Of a stretch of DNA of 64,000 nucleotides, positions 1 to 11,039 are shown piece after piece; positions within the stretch are counted from its first letter, which is position 1, and every line of letters begins with the position of its first letter. The notes under the pieces are model-generated. The model saw only the letters and a list, made by a program, of their open reading frames with translations. It did no database searches and was not told the DNA's origin. The DNA comes from Pomphorhynchus laevis. Its lineage: Eukaryota > Acanthocephala > Palaeacanthocephala > Echinorhynchida > Pomphorhynchidae. Position numbers and translations under genes: made by a program. Location: positions 1-64,000 of the forward strand of contig WNNJ02002007.1 in assembly GCA_012934845.2 (NCBI GenBank). Reading direction: 5' to 3'.

Positions 1-216
1 TACAAATATATAAAATATAATTTGTTGTTACACCTGCCCTGGGACACTCACTGGTGTACTCATAAATATATCACTATGTTTTTCTCACAAGGAGGCAAAA
101 CACCAGGCAGCATTCTATATATCCTCATCAGACAATAAATAGAACCGAATTATTCTTGCATTATTCAAAGTCGCTACGCATGCCCAGTCATCCTATGTGT
201 GACGACAAACTTCACA

Positions 217-258
217 ACGGTATACGCGTTTCGCTCTAACGGAGCTCATCAGTACCGT
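217..258 (-). ncRNA. Minimal type I hammerhead ribozyme
   Basis: On the minus strand the parts run in order: stem I strand ACGGTA, core CTGATGA, stem II GCTC, loop CGTTA, stem II GAGC, core GAA, self-complementary stem III ACGCGT, cleavage-site base A, stem I partner TACCGT. Every conserved hammerhead core base is present and stems I (6 bp) and II (4 bp) are perfectly paired. The 3-bp stem III without a loop is the hallmark of the minimal hammerheads known from Penelope-like elements and animal retrozymes, which are thought to work best as dimers. A PLE C-terminal coding remnant lies on the same strand at 949-1185, so this is probably the ribozyme of that element's pseudo-LTR. The self-cleaving role is inferred from the motif. 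Confidence 0.88.
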
Positions 259-432
259 GACTTCTATAATCATCTATAGGCACCTTAACACACGCTTAAA
301 CAGTGTTTAAAGCTCGAAAAACAGAACTATTCTTAATCATTCCCTCCAATGATTCAGATTAAGAATATGCTCGATTAAAACACTTACACACCTATATATC
401 CAACAGCTCGCAAAAACAAGAAAAGAAAATAA

Positions 433-635
433 ATAAGCTAACCGAGTTTACGTATTTTATATTGCAAATTAAAAATAATGCAAAATAAAAGTTAAATAGT
501 TAAATAATAAAAAATTAATTAATAATAAATAATTGTTATAAGATTTTATATAATTTATATCAAGATGAATTATAAACGGAAATTAAAAATAAAAATCAAT
601 TTTTATGAATTGACTATTAGATAACAAACGTAAAT
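433..635 (-). mobile_element. 3' UTR fragment of PLE family N
   Basis: This stretch is a minus-strand match to the 3' untranslated part of the family N Penelope-like element seen best after 15965. It keeps the shared segment reading TTATATCAAG, the TGAATTGACTA stretch, and at its outer end the 22-base terminal motif (here with two differences). No reverse-transcriptase part is attached, so it is a short 3'-end insertion. It separates the hammerhead at 217-258 from the PLE coding remnant at 949-1185 and may have inserted between them. Confidence 0.6.
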
Positions 636-948
636 ATTATTTTCGTTTCGATTTTTTTAAGAACGACTTAAAGAAATAAATTATACAATAATTCTGAAGA
701 AGCCCTTTGCTAGTAAAAAGTAAATAATACTATATTTTATTTTCTTGTCTCGGCGAGCTGTTTATATTTTATTTGTCTAAATGTTAGACCATGATGCGAT
801 GGTCACAGACGGTAGTATTCCACCTTCGCAATATATATAATAGTGTTGTAGTAACCTGGAGAACATTGCTAAACGAAAACATCTAGAACAACAAATAATA
901 ATATATATGTTCACAGAGCAACCGCAAGGCTGCAATGAGAACAATAAA

Positions 949-1185
949 TTAAGATGAGGAGACATAACCGATTAAACCACTTAATGCTGGATAATATGGG
1001 AGTAAACATACAGTTTTGCTTTCTTTTGGTTCGACTTTATTTAATAGTTCCTTTCTTGTTATACTCTGCACCTTCTGCAGCAGAAGTACATATTCAATAC
1101 CTAACCGCATGAATAGACAATAACTTAATCCAAAAGGACTACGACTGCAAAAACGCATTTGCTCAATTCTCAAAGACATTGACAA
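949..1185 (-). pseudogene. Penelope-like RT, C-terminal fragment
   Basis: The minus-strand translation contains RKELLNKVEPKESKTVCLLP followed by YYPALSGLIG. This resembles the region after the palm of Penelope-type reverse transcriptases, where a basic stretch leads to a PY...LS..IG motif before the endonuclease. The upstream RT core is absent and no clear GIY-YIG domain follows, so the copy is old and partial. Its strand agrees with the hammerhead at 217-258, suggesting that the two belonged to one element. The assignment rests on motif similarity by eye only. Confidence 0.45.
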
Positions 1186-1302
1186 GATACAATTGCATCA
1201 CTACGATCATAGTGTTCACAAATCCTTCTAATTACAAATATTCAATTAACGTATATACTACGAAATTTCTATGGTCATGTTTATAATTCTTATCCTTCAA
1301 AT

Positions 1303-1830
1303 ATGGATCAAATTTTGTATAATCGACTTATTCTAAAAAAGTGCAGAGCGTTGCCAAAGTTAACAGGAATATTTATTCACTTTAGGGAATTATATCTTAT
1401 TGCACACCAACCAAACATAAGATTTCGTAGAACACAAGCAACGGTAAACAATCGACCTGTCGAAACCCATTTCAACAATGATTCCGATGACTTTATTAAG
1501 AATCTAATAACAATGGAATTAATAGATGATACATCACCAGTTTTGGCACTTAACCTTAATTTTGCAACACGTGAACGTGAGTTTATCCCATAATGAAGAG
1601 TGTCATACAAAGGTGTATCGAACGTTTTTAATCTATAAAAGACACTACTTCGAAGAATGCTGCAATAAATGTAATAATGAATAAATATATTTATAAAATA
1701 TTCAAATCTACCTCAAAATTATCGACCTAAACCGAATCTCACAAGAGCACAAGTTAAAGATTTAAACGAACTACCAAATCGGAAAGACATTGTAATTAAA
1801 CCAGCCGATATGTGGAAAGATTGTGCTCTG
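1303..1830 (+). pseudogene. Penelope-like element, N-terminal fragment
   Basis: Two coding pieces resemble the N-terminal part of Penelope proteins. The first ends in LALNLNFATREREFIP, matching the LNLGLNFVTTPREF segment of the better-preserved element at 36279-37568. The second, around 1725-1810, reads RPKPNLTRAQVKDLNELPN then KDIVIKPAD, matching the NALKELRNN-PDIIIKPADKGG segment of the same protein, an RT fingers motif. The copy lacks the palm and endonuclease and is broken. It lies head to head with the minus-strand PLE remnant at 949-1185, so this corner held at least two PLE copies. Confidence 0.55.
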
Positions 1831-1975
1831 AAATCGATACGAATATATATCAGAGGCAAAACGACATCTCAATTCATACACATATTCACAATCATCAAAT
1901 TAAGTTTAGCATAAGCATATGAACTAGTCTCGGCGTTTGTGTACAAGAAAGGCGAGCTTGACACAATAACATGTA

Positions 1976-3295
1976 CAAAATATCTATCTTCATCCAATCT
2001 GTACCCTCCTATCAAATCCGCTTTCCGCACTAATCACTGCACAGAAATCGTATGCATGAAAATTTACAACGACCTACTCATTTCTAGTGACTAGGCTCTA
2101 TATAGTGTTATCATCTCCATCGACCTCTCCCCGTCTTCGAAATCGTCGAACACTCCATCCTCCTTTCTCGCCTTCGTTATGATTATGGCTTTTCTTTCTC
2201 CTCTGTAGCATGATTTGCCTCATATCTATCCGACCGTTATTTTCGCGTCTGTTTAAATTCATCATCCTCCTATCCCATCCCGACTTTCCGCGGAATCCCT
2301 TAAGGTTCAAATCCTAGGCCCTCTGCTTTTTTCTCTTCTAATTGGCGATTTCTTCTCGTTAATCAAATTTTACTACTTTAACGTCATGTAATACGCCGAT
2401 GACATTCTAATCTATGCTCATGCACCCGCTTATCGCATACACGATATCGGCTTTTCGACCTCTAGCTGTCTTTCTTATATATACAAACGTCCCTCTCATC
2501 TTCATATCGTTCCACAGAAAAGTCCAAAATAATGTGGAACCTCCCCGTCAACCTGACATATCTCCTCCTCTGTATATTTTGCCTCATTAATCATCCCCAT
2601 AGTCCACAATCTCACTTTATTAGGCTTTCATCCGTGACAAGGTCTGTTCGTCTAATTTAATTTTCGGTTACATACGCCGTATCCACCCCCTTATCGACTT
2701 TCGTTCTATTATGTCTCTTCTTTCATCGATTCTCTTCCCTAAAATCGATTACTGCCTCAGCTTTTTCGCCAATTGTCCGAAATCCATCATCATACCCATA
2801 AAACGCATCATCAATTCCGCCGTTCGAGTGTTCATACGTCTCCGTCGCTTCAACCACACATCCACATATCTCGCCAAACTCTCCTCACCCATCATCCACA
2901 TCCGTATCCAACTCCGTCTTCTCGTAACTTTTCGTATCATTGCTGTCGACTCCTTATCGTTCATCAACCTTTATTTCTTAAACGACACTGACCCACCCAC
3001 CTCGCCATCGCTGCGTACCCGTCATACCATCTTAATCTACGTTCCAAATTACTTCAACAACTACGGTCTCCGATCCTTCATCGTCGCCGCACCACTTGCC
3101 TGGAATCAGCTCCCTCTTGACGTCCACCGCGCTCTCTCCCTTTCACATTCCAATATCGCCACCGTTCCCACCTTCTCGGCACATGATTTAGATCTTTTTC
3201 GTGATCATGTAAGCGTGCGCCAGCACGTATTTGCCACGTAAAAAAATCTTTTTTTTTAAATTACTAACGTCGGATAAATACTGTGTTGTTGATGG
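1976..3295 (+). mobile_element. L2-like LINE (family C), 3' half, copy 1
   Basis: The segment is pyrimidine-rich and clearly less AT-rich than its flanks. It matches the copy at 54800-57720 from the RT domain onward (shared stretch around 1985-2340 versus 57360-57700). A YADD palm motif is encoded at 2392-2403. Residues 2711-3241 form an open C-terminal frame of 176 codons with GLRSFIVAAPLAWNQLP, the conserved C-terminal box of L2/CR1-type LINE proteins. Before it the frame is interrupted several times. The 3' tail after 3241 is A/T-rich with repeated blocks of A then C then T. The 5' half is missing, as expected for 5'-truncated insertion. Confidence 0.8.
2711..3241 (+). pseudogene. LINE family C ORF2 C-terminal part
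   Basis: This 176-codon frame is the longest intact part of the family C LINE copy. It covers the region after the reverse transcriptase palm, including a KIDYCLSF-type box, a basic middle segment and the terminal box GLRSFIVAAPLAWNQLP. In the family this region is the C-terminal domain of the ORF2 polyprotein. It ends at a TAA just before the low-complexity tail. It is not a host gene: the homologous sequence recurs as a 3'-end fragment near 60303-60405. Confidence 0.7.
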
Positions 3296-3379
3296 AATGC
3301 GTACAATTAAGATTAAAAAAAAACTTTTTTTTCAATAAAAAAAAATAAAAAAAAAACTTTTTTTTTCAATCTAAATACG

Positions 3380-4475
3380 AACGAAACAGTGCACGTCGGA
3401 GCTTCAAAGGGATTGGTAAGTAACTTAAAAAAACAACTATGGGGGATGGTGGTCTAATGAATTTTGCTTACGAATCGTTCTTGAAGATATGGCCAACGCT
3501 GGACAGTCGTCAGGGGGATACTGTGGATGATCGAGGGGATATTTCTGAATGCTTGGAACGCTCTCTTAATCATTTCTTGTTGGGTTTACTTAATTCGAAG
3601 GGTGTTTTGCGTTTTTACATTGACCATGTCGAAGTCAACTTCCAGGGGTTCATAGGTTACGATTGTAATGAAGTATCTATCGAGGGCAGTGATGGCACTG
3701 TGTATGCTTATGGAGAAATCAACGTGGGATCTATCGACGATGCAGATGAACGATCTAAAGACTTGTCTGATAACAAAATCGAAACCGAAAGAGAGTGTGA
3801 TGATGCTCTTATTGATTGCAGAACTGGAAACGACAGTGATGAGGATTGTGAGGATAGCTGGGCTTATAGTTCAGAGGTTGACACTGTAGATACCTTTAAT
3901 ATTGTTAGTGTAATTGATGCTCTATCATATGACAGAAGCAATGACTGCAACGGTTACGGGAATGACTACCTTGCGACTATGGCGCTGATGGAGGACAACA
4001 ACGATTCTGGAATTTATCACTGCTGTAGTGTGGAAAAAAGAATGGTTCTAAATAGGCTTGAGTCTTCCGGTTGTGGTTGTTTCTCTGATACATTAACGTG
4101 TTGGAAATTCAAAAGAAAATAATCCTTACTACAAAGCAAACTTAGTACCACTAAACTTCTCTGCTAAGTTCCGAAGGTGTCTCACCTGCGATGGCCTTGG
4201 CTGCGGTGTGGAGTTCGGAAGCGTAAGTCCTTTAAGAAGACGGGCAGTGGAAGGCTCCTTCAGACTGGAAGAACAAAGCTTTGAAGGAGGTGATGTGTTC
4301 GAACAGAAGGGAGGTATGGAGATCATGCGATAAGACCGCTGGCCTCCGTCTGCTAGAATCCTCTCCTTATGTGGTACTAATCCTTCGATTTTTGCCTATA
4401 TATTCTAATTTTTTGACAAAATGTTTTCCACATACGGTTGTATTTTTTAATAAAATCTTTATTATTATTATTAAG
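3380..4475 (+). mobile_element. Compact single-ORF element with LINE-type 3' tail
   Basis: A block of about 1.1 kb with distinctly higher GC than its surroundings holds one intact reading frame (3439-4122), a GC-moderate 3' region and a 3' end with AATAAAATCTTTATTATTA. Nearly the same 3' terminus (TTTAATAAAATCTTTATTAT) ends the family A LINE copy near 14320. The shared tail suggests an element mobilised by that LINE machinery, or an ORF1-only derivative of it. It begins just after the tail of the LINE at 1976-3295. A GGTAAGTAAC sequence at 3413 could be a splice donor in the leader. Boundaries are estimates. Confidence 0.45.
3439..4122 (+). CDS. Unrecognised acidic Cys-rich 227-aa protein
   Basis: I do not recognise this protein. 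The ATG-initiated frame of 227 codons is far longer than chance frames in this AT-rich window and has no interruption. The protein is acidic, rich in Asp, Glu, Ser and Cys. The first 90 residues look globular (FAYESFLKIWP, NHFLLGLLNSKGVLRFYIDH, VNFQGFIGYDCNEV); residues 90-190 are an acidic, probably disordered segment; the C-terminus is basic with paired cysteines (GCGCFSD, ends WKFKRK). No RT, endonuclease or zinc-knuckle spacing is visible. It sits inside a compact element with a LINE-like tail, so it may be a transposon-carried protein rather than a host gene. Confidence 0.55.
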   Translation: MGDGGLMNFAYESFLKIWPTLDSRQGDTVDDRGDISECLERSLNHFLLGLLNSKGVLRFYIDHVEVNFQGFIGYDCNEVSIEGSDGTVYAYGEINVGSIDDADERSKDLSDNKIETERECDDALIDCRTGNDSDEDCEDSWAYSSEVDTVDTFNIVSVIDALSYDRSNDCNGYGNDYLATMALMEDNNDSGIYHCCSVEKRMVLNRLESSGCGCFSDTLTCWKFKRK

Positions 4476-4659
4476 ATTGATTGTGGAAATGGTTTTGCAG
4501 TCAGGGTGCATTGAATTGGAAGTCATGAAAAAAGAATTCATTCGTTTCTATGCGAAAGTCATTTTGTCTGTTTATAAATTTTACAAAAATTATAATTATT
4601 TTCGTTATTTTTTAGTTATTAATGCATAAATTTTTAATTTCAAATTAGGAGAGAGTGAA

Positions 4660-4725
4660 AAGAGATTATTAATTCAAAGTCAAATTTTCGATAGCGAATG
4701 CTATCATCAGAAAAAATTTAAAATT
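4660..4725 (-). repeat. Short hairpin repeat, family H copy 1
   Basis: On the minus strand this reads CTGATGATAGC, a short loop, GCTATCGAAAATTTGAC. The 6-bp hairpin GATAGC/GCTATC is exact. Three relatives lie at 20450-20530, 25130-25195 and 26360-26435, each with GTCAAATTTTCGATAGC on one strand next to a GAGAGTGAA box. This copy alone keeps a full CTGATGA before the hairpin and GAAA after it. Confidence 0.55.
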
Positions 4726-4739
4726 GTTGACTCTTAAAT

Positions 4740-7700
4740 GAGAGAACAATCCGTTTATTATGCCTAATAAATTAGTATGTGATTCGTTTATTACAGGTTT
4801 GTATTTTTTGTATAATAATTATTCCTTAACGTTTTGAAATTTTTAATTATAACCTATGCATTTTATAATAAATATTTCAGGTTCGATATTTTGACTTAAA
4901 AATTCTGGATACAAAAAACATGTGATAATATCTACGAATAATATATTATATTCGATTGTGCAAATCAAACTTATTATTGCGTACCTTACTTTTCTGTTCG
5001 ACGAATACCGAGCATGTGATGTTTCGTATAAGTTAGTGGTGAAGAACTTTGTTTTTAATCTCAATAATTTTGACTTGCTGCAAGGTACGTAACAACGAGA
5101 TACACACGATGAAGACAAGCGCAGTCATGCTGCAAATGATGATAATGGGTTATAGAAGCAAAAATTATCAGGGATATACATTAATTTATCATCTATTGTG
5201 TTTTGAAGTATGTGATATATATATTTGGGGAATATAATGGGAAGAAAACCAAAAGCTTTTACAATGGATACTAATTCATTAATGTAGCCCGTTTTATGGG
5301 AATATTGATGTAATCATGCTATCCATGAGATCAAACAAAATGTGTATTTTGGATTAACGGATGCAAAAAGCACTTCTTCTTCAATACAGAAAATTTAAGT
5401 CTGAGTTTAAGAATAATTATTTTTTAAGTTTTATTATTTAAATTATATCACGAGTGAATAAATACTGTGTTGTTAATTGAATGCTTACAATTCATTAAGA
5501 TGCAATACATTTGATTATGTCATGATAAATGATATGCTAATATATCAGGTAGACATGACCTTTTTAATTTGCAAAGTCATTGAATAAATACCCGTTCCTT
5601 GATTATTGGGGATGTATTTATCTAAACCGTTATGATGTACATTTATTAAAACAGGATACGCTTAAACTGACAACCGAATGTCCAGTCGTGGCCCGCGAAA
5701 GTTGTCATTTGTGAGCTCGTTTATAATCCTTTGTCAAACGCATCATCGTCTAAATTTTGTCGCTGACAAGTTAATCCTTTAAACATTTCAATTTCTGCGT
5801 AAGCTGTTGCACAATAAATAAATTATTATCTGTGATTCATTTATTGCGGTTTTGACATGAACAAAATTTGCCTGAGAATACTAGACGCGTTCTACGTTGA
5901 AATAAGCAAAAGCTGACAGATTTATCAAAACATTGAAGAAGTTCAAGCATAATCAAACGAGTATCGATACAAGTCAGAATTCGTAGTCAACGGTGTGAAG
6001 GAAAGCATCGCATTGAAATCCCCATGACTAATTCACCCGTGTGCGGTGAAAGATTGTATTACTTGTATCCGTTTCTTCAAAATCTGATATTTTGTCTGGT
6101 ATTTTAAGGAAATGTTAAACAAGAAGCATTGATCCATGATAACTAATGTACCATCGCTGTTTTAAACAATCGAACAGCTCAGACGACGGATTAGATCAAC
6201 TACCTTCAAGTTCTGACACCTGGATTTGCTCGCTGTGTTTCTGTTATACTGTTTTTGATTGGTTTATACAAGATATATAATTTATACATCACGTTAAACG
6301 AGAATTTCAAGTTTATAAAAAACGACTACTGAATCGAATAACTGTTAATTTTTTTCGTATTATTGCAGGTGAAATCCAATTGTTTCGTTAAGAATTCGAT
6401 CGCTTGCTGATCGTTAGATCAGTTTTCTATGACACCTTCATCTGCTTTTTTAAACTCATTTTCGATCGTATTACTTCAGCTACACTAACATTTGTTGATT
6501 TAAAATGACATTGCCAGTTGAGACACTTGACTAGACATTTATTATATTGCTGTATACATTGGGATAATTTATTGCGATCTGTGTATCAAGTTATGAGTAT
6601 CTCAATAAAAAATGAGACTTGCGATATTTATAGTACACACTGCCACATTGGAATCAATCGTTTGCATTATTTTAAACAATCGAACTAACTTCCACATTGC
6701 ACTAAATCTTGCTCGTCATGATTTAGTCCAATGATCACTATTTATGACTTATTATCGCCAAGTCCAGTTCCGCAATCGCAGTATGAGTTTCCAAAAGTCG
6801 TTAAGCGCACACTTCTCGCAGGAAATTATTCCAGTCCACATGGGTGTGATATGAAGTTTCAAGTTCTTTGACACAAAACTCGATGGCCGTGAGTTTTTAA
6901 TACAAAAATATATAAACAGAACAATTATGCGACACATCCGTTTCGAGTCTTGAATCCAAGTATCCTTTCGAATGTTACTTTCCCTGTGATATCTACGAAT
7001 ACTACATCTCCATTTGACTGATAAAACAGAAATGTCAATAAATGACCAATTTCCGCTCGTTTTTTATGTTATGAGCAATTTAGCTATTGCAGAATTGATT
7101 TCACTTAATTTCTCGTTTCTTTCCAGTGCCAATACGCTTTAGATCATCCAATCAATTTCAAATTGCTCTTATTAGAATTTATGTGAGTCATATACTCAGT
7201 TTGCTCTAAGGATATTGATGAACCTAACTTTGTTAGAAATTCTTCGATTGATCGTTTCTCGTTCTAACTGTATTTTTTGTTGTTATAAATATTAATTGAT
7301 TAATTAATAATTAACTGATTAGTGTGTACTTGCTCGTCATGTAAACTTATTTTTTAAACGTTTTTTTAAATTGATATCATAAAAATAACATTTAAAAAAC
7401 ATTACTTGATTTGGGGGGAGCCATTGTCTAGTTCATCTGGCTAGAAATGCTTGTTATCAATTATTAACAAATATTTTCAATATACTTTTTGCCTATGCTT
7501 ATCGTGACATGTCGGTACAAAGAGTTATAAATTGTCTGCATAAAATCAGTTTGATTTTGTATTTCCTTCATGCCACAATAATTCATAGATTATCAAAGTT
7601 ACATTGATAAGGTAGCAAATCACCTTTTACTTGCAATCCTTTTGGTAACAGATAAGGCAACTCTAATAAGGCAGCTAATATTGAATTTTCTTTATGAAAA

Positions 7701-8100
7701 GAAACGAATTTGTCAATTGGCTTATATCTTGTTGTCCATCAAAAATCCCTCATCTTTTGAAGAATTCGACAATAAGGCTATCCACATTAGGAACGACGCC
7801 AGTTATTATAACAATGACATGAACCAAATCGACTCCGATGATAACAGTATGGCCTACAGACAACAATAGTGTTAACTCATATGAAATCACTATTCCTTGT
7901 TGCGACCATCATCCTGTGGCAATTCCATAATAGCGACGAAGCGGGCGGCCAATTTGTTACACAATTTTTATTTTAAATTATTTCCATACAAGTTTTTATT
8001 GTATCGGTGTATCTTTTAAAATAGCGTTTTTCGCTCAATCTAAATAATAATATCTTTAAATAATCACTATATAAGCAATTTTTTCAAAAAGTTGAATATA
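4740..8100. other. AT-rich stretch without a recognised gene
   Basis: I see no gene I can support here. The short open frames are of the length expected by chance at this composition. A frame of about 65 codons without ATG ends at a good donor-like CAAGGTACGT near 5092 but has no recognisable partner exon. One small repeat fragment (5448-5505) is listed separately. GC-moderate patches at about 5640-5800 and 6170-6260 may be decayed coding DNA, but I could not match them. Confidence 0.5.
5448..5505 (+). repeat. Fragment of LINE family C 3' UTR
   Basis: The sequence GAATAAATACTGTGTTGTT followed by a GAATGC-TACAATT segment matches the 3' untranslated tail of the family C LINE at about 3272-3315 (GGATAAATACTGTGTTGTTG). 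It is a small isolated 3'-end piece. Confidence 0.55.
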
Positions 8101-8140
8101 GCCTGACAGAAAGCAAAATCGAACAATTTCCTTGTTTCAA

Positions 8141-8310
8141 TTCAAACTAGACCGGAAGGCTGCTGAAACAGCTCGCGATATCAATGAAACGTTTGACATA
8201 TGAATCGACAATTAGCGAGCAGTGCAATAGTGATTTAAGAAATTTGAGGTAACAATATTCTTTAAGATGATGAACGCAGTGGTTGGCATCTACCTACAAC
8301 TGTTCGATAG
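8141..8310 (+). pseudogene. Mariner transposase N-terminal fossil
   Basis: Translation gives FKLDRKAAETARDINETFD, then after stops FKKFE, and in another frame DDERSGWHLPTTVR. These match the mariner-type transposase N-terminal DNA-binding region, in which FKLGRKAAETTRNIN..FG is followed by WFKKF and DEERSGRP. The copy has several in-frame stops (for example TGA after FDI, TAG after IDN) and at least one frame change between the two blocks. The catalytic DDD domain and the inverted terminal repeats are not visible. Similarity to the family is clear by eye. Confidence 0.8.
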
Positions 8311-8648
8311 CTTTTTCTGAACTATACATAACTAATAATAAAGATTTTCTTAACCAAAAAATAATACACGCGGATAATAGATTGTCAGTTAAAGAAAAGA
8401 AAAAAACTTATGTCAGATAATTCTCCTTTCTTCAATTCTGTTAAAAAGTTCCCTATCTTTATGGCCTCAGGTCCAGTGGGATCTAAGCCATCCAGCCAAT
8501 CCAACACGCCGCCTTCCGACTAAACTATTCGGGGACTTCCCCCCTCCCCGAAGAGTCCAATCTGGGCGGACTATGCTGGGTAAACGAGAAACGAACAGCT
8601 TGAGAAACCTTAGCCTTTGCTCTGGTGGACGTCCTCTAGAAAAGAAGA

Positions 8649-9850
8649 CTAATCCCGAAATCGCTTAAGTGTCCCAGAGGCGCACCTGTGTTTTCCTTGC
8701 AATGAAAGATGCTGGGCGCGTTTCCGGGCCCACATAGTTCTCTTCAGGATACGTTTAAGTCTATCCAAGTCGGCTCTCGCTGACCAGTTCACCGTAACGG
8801 TGAGCCCCGGGTATTTTACGCGACTCGTGAAGGTAGCGACAGGTTGATTAGTCAAAATGGAGATGAGGGCAGAGTGTGCTAATCTCTTAAGTTTTTGCTT
8901 AGTTGCAGGGGTGCCATTAAAGACGACCACCTGCGATATTGCGGAGTTTAGAACAAGATTGGACTTGGGCAACTGGTTTTTTAGTCTTAGAAAGAAATGA
9001 CTGATGTCAGAGACTACGTCCTTGCACCTGTGTCCAGAGAACAGGGCTGTTGTGCCATCAGCCTACACCTCTAGACATTGTTCACGTTAAAATATTTTAA
9101 AGAGCACAACGGAGGCAGCAAAATATAAGATTGGAGAAATAGGAGAACCTTGAAGCACACCCGTAATAGGGTAGAACTGGCGCGCATCAGGGTCGTCTTC
9201 ATAAAAGAATCGCTTGGTGTACAGCAGTATTTCCACCCTGTTAATAATTCTCGCAGGCAGCCCTAGGGACCTGAGAGAGGAGATAACAAAGGGAATGAAG
9301 ATGTGGTCAAATGCAGCAGAAAAGTCAAGGAAAACAGCCACAGCAAGTTAATGACTATTATCCTGACAGAACTGATGCACTTCACCTACAGCTGAATGGA
9401 CCGAGCGACCTTTGACAAACCCATGGAAATCTGGTGGGATTAAATTACGCCTATTTAGATGATCGCGGATTTTACGCGCAAGCACTTTTTCGTAAATCCA
9501 GACGAGGGAATTTTGAATCAAAATAGGTCGCAGGTCTTTAGGACAAGAGACTGGATTTTTCTTTAGAATAAAAACACGTCTACTAATGTTGATGCCGGTC
9601 ACATAGGATGGGGTGGCTAATAGCATTGTGACGGCCACTTCTCTTCTCTGTTCGGATGTCAAGAGCTGACCGACACGAGAAGAGTGTGGAGTGACGGATT
9701 TAGAGGTGCCCGAAATAGGCCCCCAGGAGTCAAGAATATCTGTGACAGATAGATCTCTACTCCTAAAGTTTCCCCAAGGCGGGATTGGTTGAGGTTATTG
9801 AGTAGCCCCATAATTATGTAGGGATAGTAACTCCTCCAAAACATTATCAA
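8649..9850 (-). pseudogene. LINE family A reverse transcriptase region
   Basis: Blocks in order are: YVTGINISRRVFILKKNP and DLRPILIQNSLVWIYEKVLA (fingers), GFVKGRSVHSAVGEVHQF, VFLDFSAAFDHIF (palm motif A), ITGVLQGSPISPILYFA (motif B), ADGTTALFSGH (motif C, with the catalytic ADD changed to ADG), then the C-terminal WARKRAQHL segment. Stops split the blocks: a TAA lies between the first two blocks near 9347 and another after VLFKIF near 9086. Reverse transcription of element RNA is the family role. Confidence 0.8.
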
Positions 9851-10479
9851 GACCTATTTTACCAATCCAACCCAAGGCTCTATCCCTCCAACAGACAAAC
9901 TTCTCCTTCTTGAATATCTTCTAGAAGGAATACTGGGATGGATTATGGGAAGCAATGTTTGCCCTATCCTTACCCAGTTGGAACCTATATCTAGTGCTCC
10001 AATATTCTTTCGAGAGAACCTGTCTGGCAGAAGCAGAGTGGTTAGGAAGACGGAGCATGTATGCTAGGGTCTTGAGTTTTGTCGAAGTGGGACTGTAAAT
10101 ATGACCTTTGTAGGTAGTCGAAAGTATGGCGGTAGCTTGCGAAGAGAGGTAGGAATTAAATTCAGTTAGACTCTCATTACCAATTTGGGGGAGGCGTCGA
10201 ATAGCTGCCTGAAAGAAAGCCACTCTGATTGGATCAAAGTGGAATCACTTTCGAAGCTGCGTATCATCCTCTATCCGTCAGCGAATCAAGTCATAAGAGG
10301 TGAACAGATGTTGTCGCGACTGCTCCGTACAGTGGGGTTTTAGCACATACCTCTCATGAAGCAGTCATAAGTCGAAGAGTGAATTCGTTGATGTGCAATG
10401 AAAGGTGGGGACGGTAATTTGTGAATAAGATAACCGTTCCTGGCTCTGCGGAGTGCTGCATTAATTCAACGACCAGTTC

Positions 10480-10965
10480 TGTCGTTGAAATCACCAAGTA
10501 CCGTGTCATCGCCGCTATCTATAATCCTATCCAGAAGGTCACAGTTCTTGTGAATCTCACTGGACAGATGTAGACATTTGCTAAACTGATGCGTTTACCC
10601 TTCTTACAGAGTGATATAACTAAACAAGACGGCTGGACAAGAATAGCTGAGTAGAAGGGACGATCTTAAGGAGCATTTAACTGGGGTTAGAAGACCTTGA
10701 GATGAAGATGAATGAGGCGGGATTATGTACGGAATATAGCGGGAACAAATGTGCTTAGGTATCAATCGAGTAATGTCCTAGGGGAGACGGATAGACCGCG
10801 TCTCCTGAAGGACTATAACATCTGAATCTCTACCAAATAGGAGTCTAAGGGCGGAAGCTCCACCCGAATTCCACCTAAGGATATTCAGTGAAAAAGGCTC
10901 ACGAGCACTGTATTGTGTTAGGTTAGCTTGGTGGGATTGCCTCAACCCTAGACAGAGCTAGGGGC
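10480..10965 (-). pseudogene. LINE family A endonuclease region
   Basis: The translation contains NILRWNSGGASALRLLF and SDVIVLQETR near 10,860-10,950, and VLGDFNDRTGR near 10,490. These correspond to the N-terminal, QET and GDFN motifs of apurinic/apyrimidinic LINE endonucleases, which nick the target DNA. Several stops lie between and after the motifs, so it is inactive in this copy. Confidence 0.75.
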
Positions 10966-11039
10966 GGAAAGGTTGCCATTCCCGCCACCAACTCCGTCCT
11001 GGGCGATCACTTGCCTACGATTTTAATATATAGGGGTTT

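Noticed and set aside
2749-2991. Alternative frames over the LINE C-terminal region
   Set aside because: Shadows of the plus-strand LINE frame at 2711-3241.
4897-5092. 65-codon frame ending at CAAGGTACGT as an exon
   Set aside because: Good donor sequence, but the length is within chance and no downstream exon gives a sensible continuation.
7642-7869. 75-codon frame
   Set aside because: Begins without ATG, low-complexity composition, no motif; chance-length.
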